NCBI GenBank assembly: GCA_026706165.1
Contig: JAPOZF010000192.1
Location: 1 to 8,591 of the forward strand
Length of the DNA stretch: 8,591 nt
Direction: 5' to 3'
DNA from: Gemmatimonadota bacterium
Lineage (GTDB): Bacteria; Latescibacterota; UBA2968; UBA8231
Shown: piece by piece, positions 7,877 through 8,591 of the stretch
Numbering within the stretch: position 1 is the first letter of the stretch
How the letters are laid out: every line of letters starts with the position of its first letter
The notes under the pieces: model-generated
The model's database searches: none
What the model was told of the DNA's origin: nothing
The model's input: the letters and a program-made list of their open reading frames with translations, nothing else
Position numbers and translations under genes: made by a program

Positions 7877-8591
7877 CTACCGAAGTCGCAGTCGGCGCCC
7901 CACGGGGCCCCAACCTTCGGTGAAAGGCCCTACCGGGACCTCCTCCCCGGGATACGGACGACCGAAGTAGTCGAGACTCAACAGCTCGTCACGGATCACC
8001 TTGGGGACCGCATCGCACGGTGACGACCAGGCCAGGTGTTGCTCCTCGGTGTCGATCACCATGTCGAGCTCTACCACGCGGCTGTGGGCATCCAGACCGG
8101 TAGCCTGCCAGTCGTCCAGACGGAAGTCCCCGTCCATACCGGCGAGTACGTTGTGGTCCGAGACGTTGCCCATGACCACGTATTCGAATCCCTTCGAACA
8201 TCCCACGATGACGTTGTTGACGATGCGGTTGTCTTTGCACACATCGACCCGGTCGCGGGTCGGACACTTCCGCATATGGACCCCGGCATAGTCGCAGTTC
8301 ATCACCAGGTTGTGGGCGATCAGGAGGCGGTCGCAATCCTGCTGATACACGCCGCTGCCCGCTTCCACGTTGCAGATGACATTGTGGTCGATCGTGTTCG
8401 GGACATTCGATGCCTCGAAGAAGATCCCCCCGGTTGTCGCCGCGATGTCGTGCAGCAGGTTCCGCGTCACCCGTGAATTCCTGTTGGCGAAATCGATCCA
8501 GATCCCTGGGGCTGCGCGACAGTGGTGGATGTGATTGCACTGCACGACGGTATCGCTGAGGATGCGGATCTTGCCGCCGGCCGTCTCCCAG
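7877..8591 (-). CDS. Right-handed parallel beta-helix repeat protein (5' end outside window)
   Basis: The frame is open from the window edge (in-frame codons begin at 8590 with W-E-T-A-G-G-K) to TAG 7879-7877, giving 238 C-terminal residues. It has the ladder pattern of parallel beta-helices with N-H-I/N-L-V type turns: V-V-Q-C-N-H-I-H-H, V-T-R-N-L-L-H-D-I, I-D-H-N-V-I-C-N-V, I-A-H-N-L-V-M-N-C, I-V-N-N-V-I-V-G-C and S-D-H-N-V-L-A-G. This repeat type occurs in polysaccharide lyases, NosD-like and other carbohydrate-binding proteins, usually exported. The C-terminal tail (S-L-D-Y-F-G-R-P-Y-P-G-E, then V-G-P-F-T-E-G-W-G) follows the helix. The substrate and any catalytic residues cannot be judged from this part. 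A GTG at 8545 is in frame, but the repeat pattern continues above it, so it is not the start. The gap to the next gene is 79 bp. Confidence 0.88.
   Translation of the reverse strand, partial: WETAGGKIRILSDTVVQCNHIHHCRAAPGIWIDFANRNSRVTRNLLHDIAATTGGIFFEASNVPNTIDHNVICNVEAGSGVYQQDCDRLLIAHNLVMNCDYAGVHMRKCPTRDRVDVCKDNRIVNNVIVGCSKGFEYVVMGNVSDHNVLAGMDGDFRLDDWQATGLDAHSRVVELDMVIDTEEQHLAWSSPCDAVPKVIRDELLSLDYFGRPYPGEEVPVGPFTEGWGPVGRRLRLR

Overview
The window is GC-rich bacterial DNA. All six genes I can support lie on the minus strand, so transcription runs from high to low coordinates. The long plus-strand open frames are antisense shadows. Gene content suggests an uncultured, free-living, diderm heterotroph of the Acidobacteriota / Gemmatimonadota / Planctomycetota / Latescibacterota kind: an AgmX/PglI-type C-terminal domain, an FG-GAP/CRTAC1-type protein, a DUF6785/DUF6784 membrane protein, a DUF3179 protein and bacterial L-domain-like leucine repeats. 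I cannot fix the phylum from sequence alone.

Layout in transcription order: (1) 8591-7877, the C-terminal part of a right-handed beta-helix protein whose start lies outside the window. (2) 7797-6562, a lipoprotein with an AgmX/PglI C-terminal domain that appears split by a low-complexity insert. (3) 6428-4461, a DUF6785/DUF6784 polytopic membrane protein starting at TTG. (4) 4230-3538, a DUF3179 lipoprotein whose frame is interrupted by one in-frame TGA. (5) 3365-1707, a lipoprotein with 18 tandem leucine-rich repeats. (6) 1621-1, a CRTAC1-like lipoprotein with a TPR-like helical region and five FG-GAP calcium-binding loops, running off the window. Gaps of 79-230 bp separate the genes. They are co-directional but not tightly packed, and hairpins after genes 3, 4 and possibly 5 suggest several transcription units.

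Four of the six proteins carry lipoprotein signal peptides, a fifth is an integral membrane protein and the sixth is of a usually exported type. The region is therefore an envelope/exoprotein neighbourhood. No pathway links the genes clearly.

The most interesting observation is in the DUF3179 gene. The TGA at 3810-3808 sits where DUF3179 proteins have the first cysteine of their conserved Cys-Pro-Leu-Cys motif. The same frame then stays open for 89 more codons with clear family conservation, and a long hairpin begins 6 nt after the TGA. This fits a selenocysteine codon with a bacterial SECIS element, making the gene a candidate selenoprotein of a family I do not know to contain selenocysteine. 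A plain nonsense mutation or sequencing error is the main alternative.
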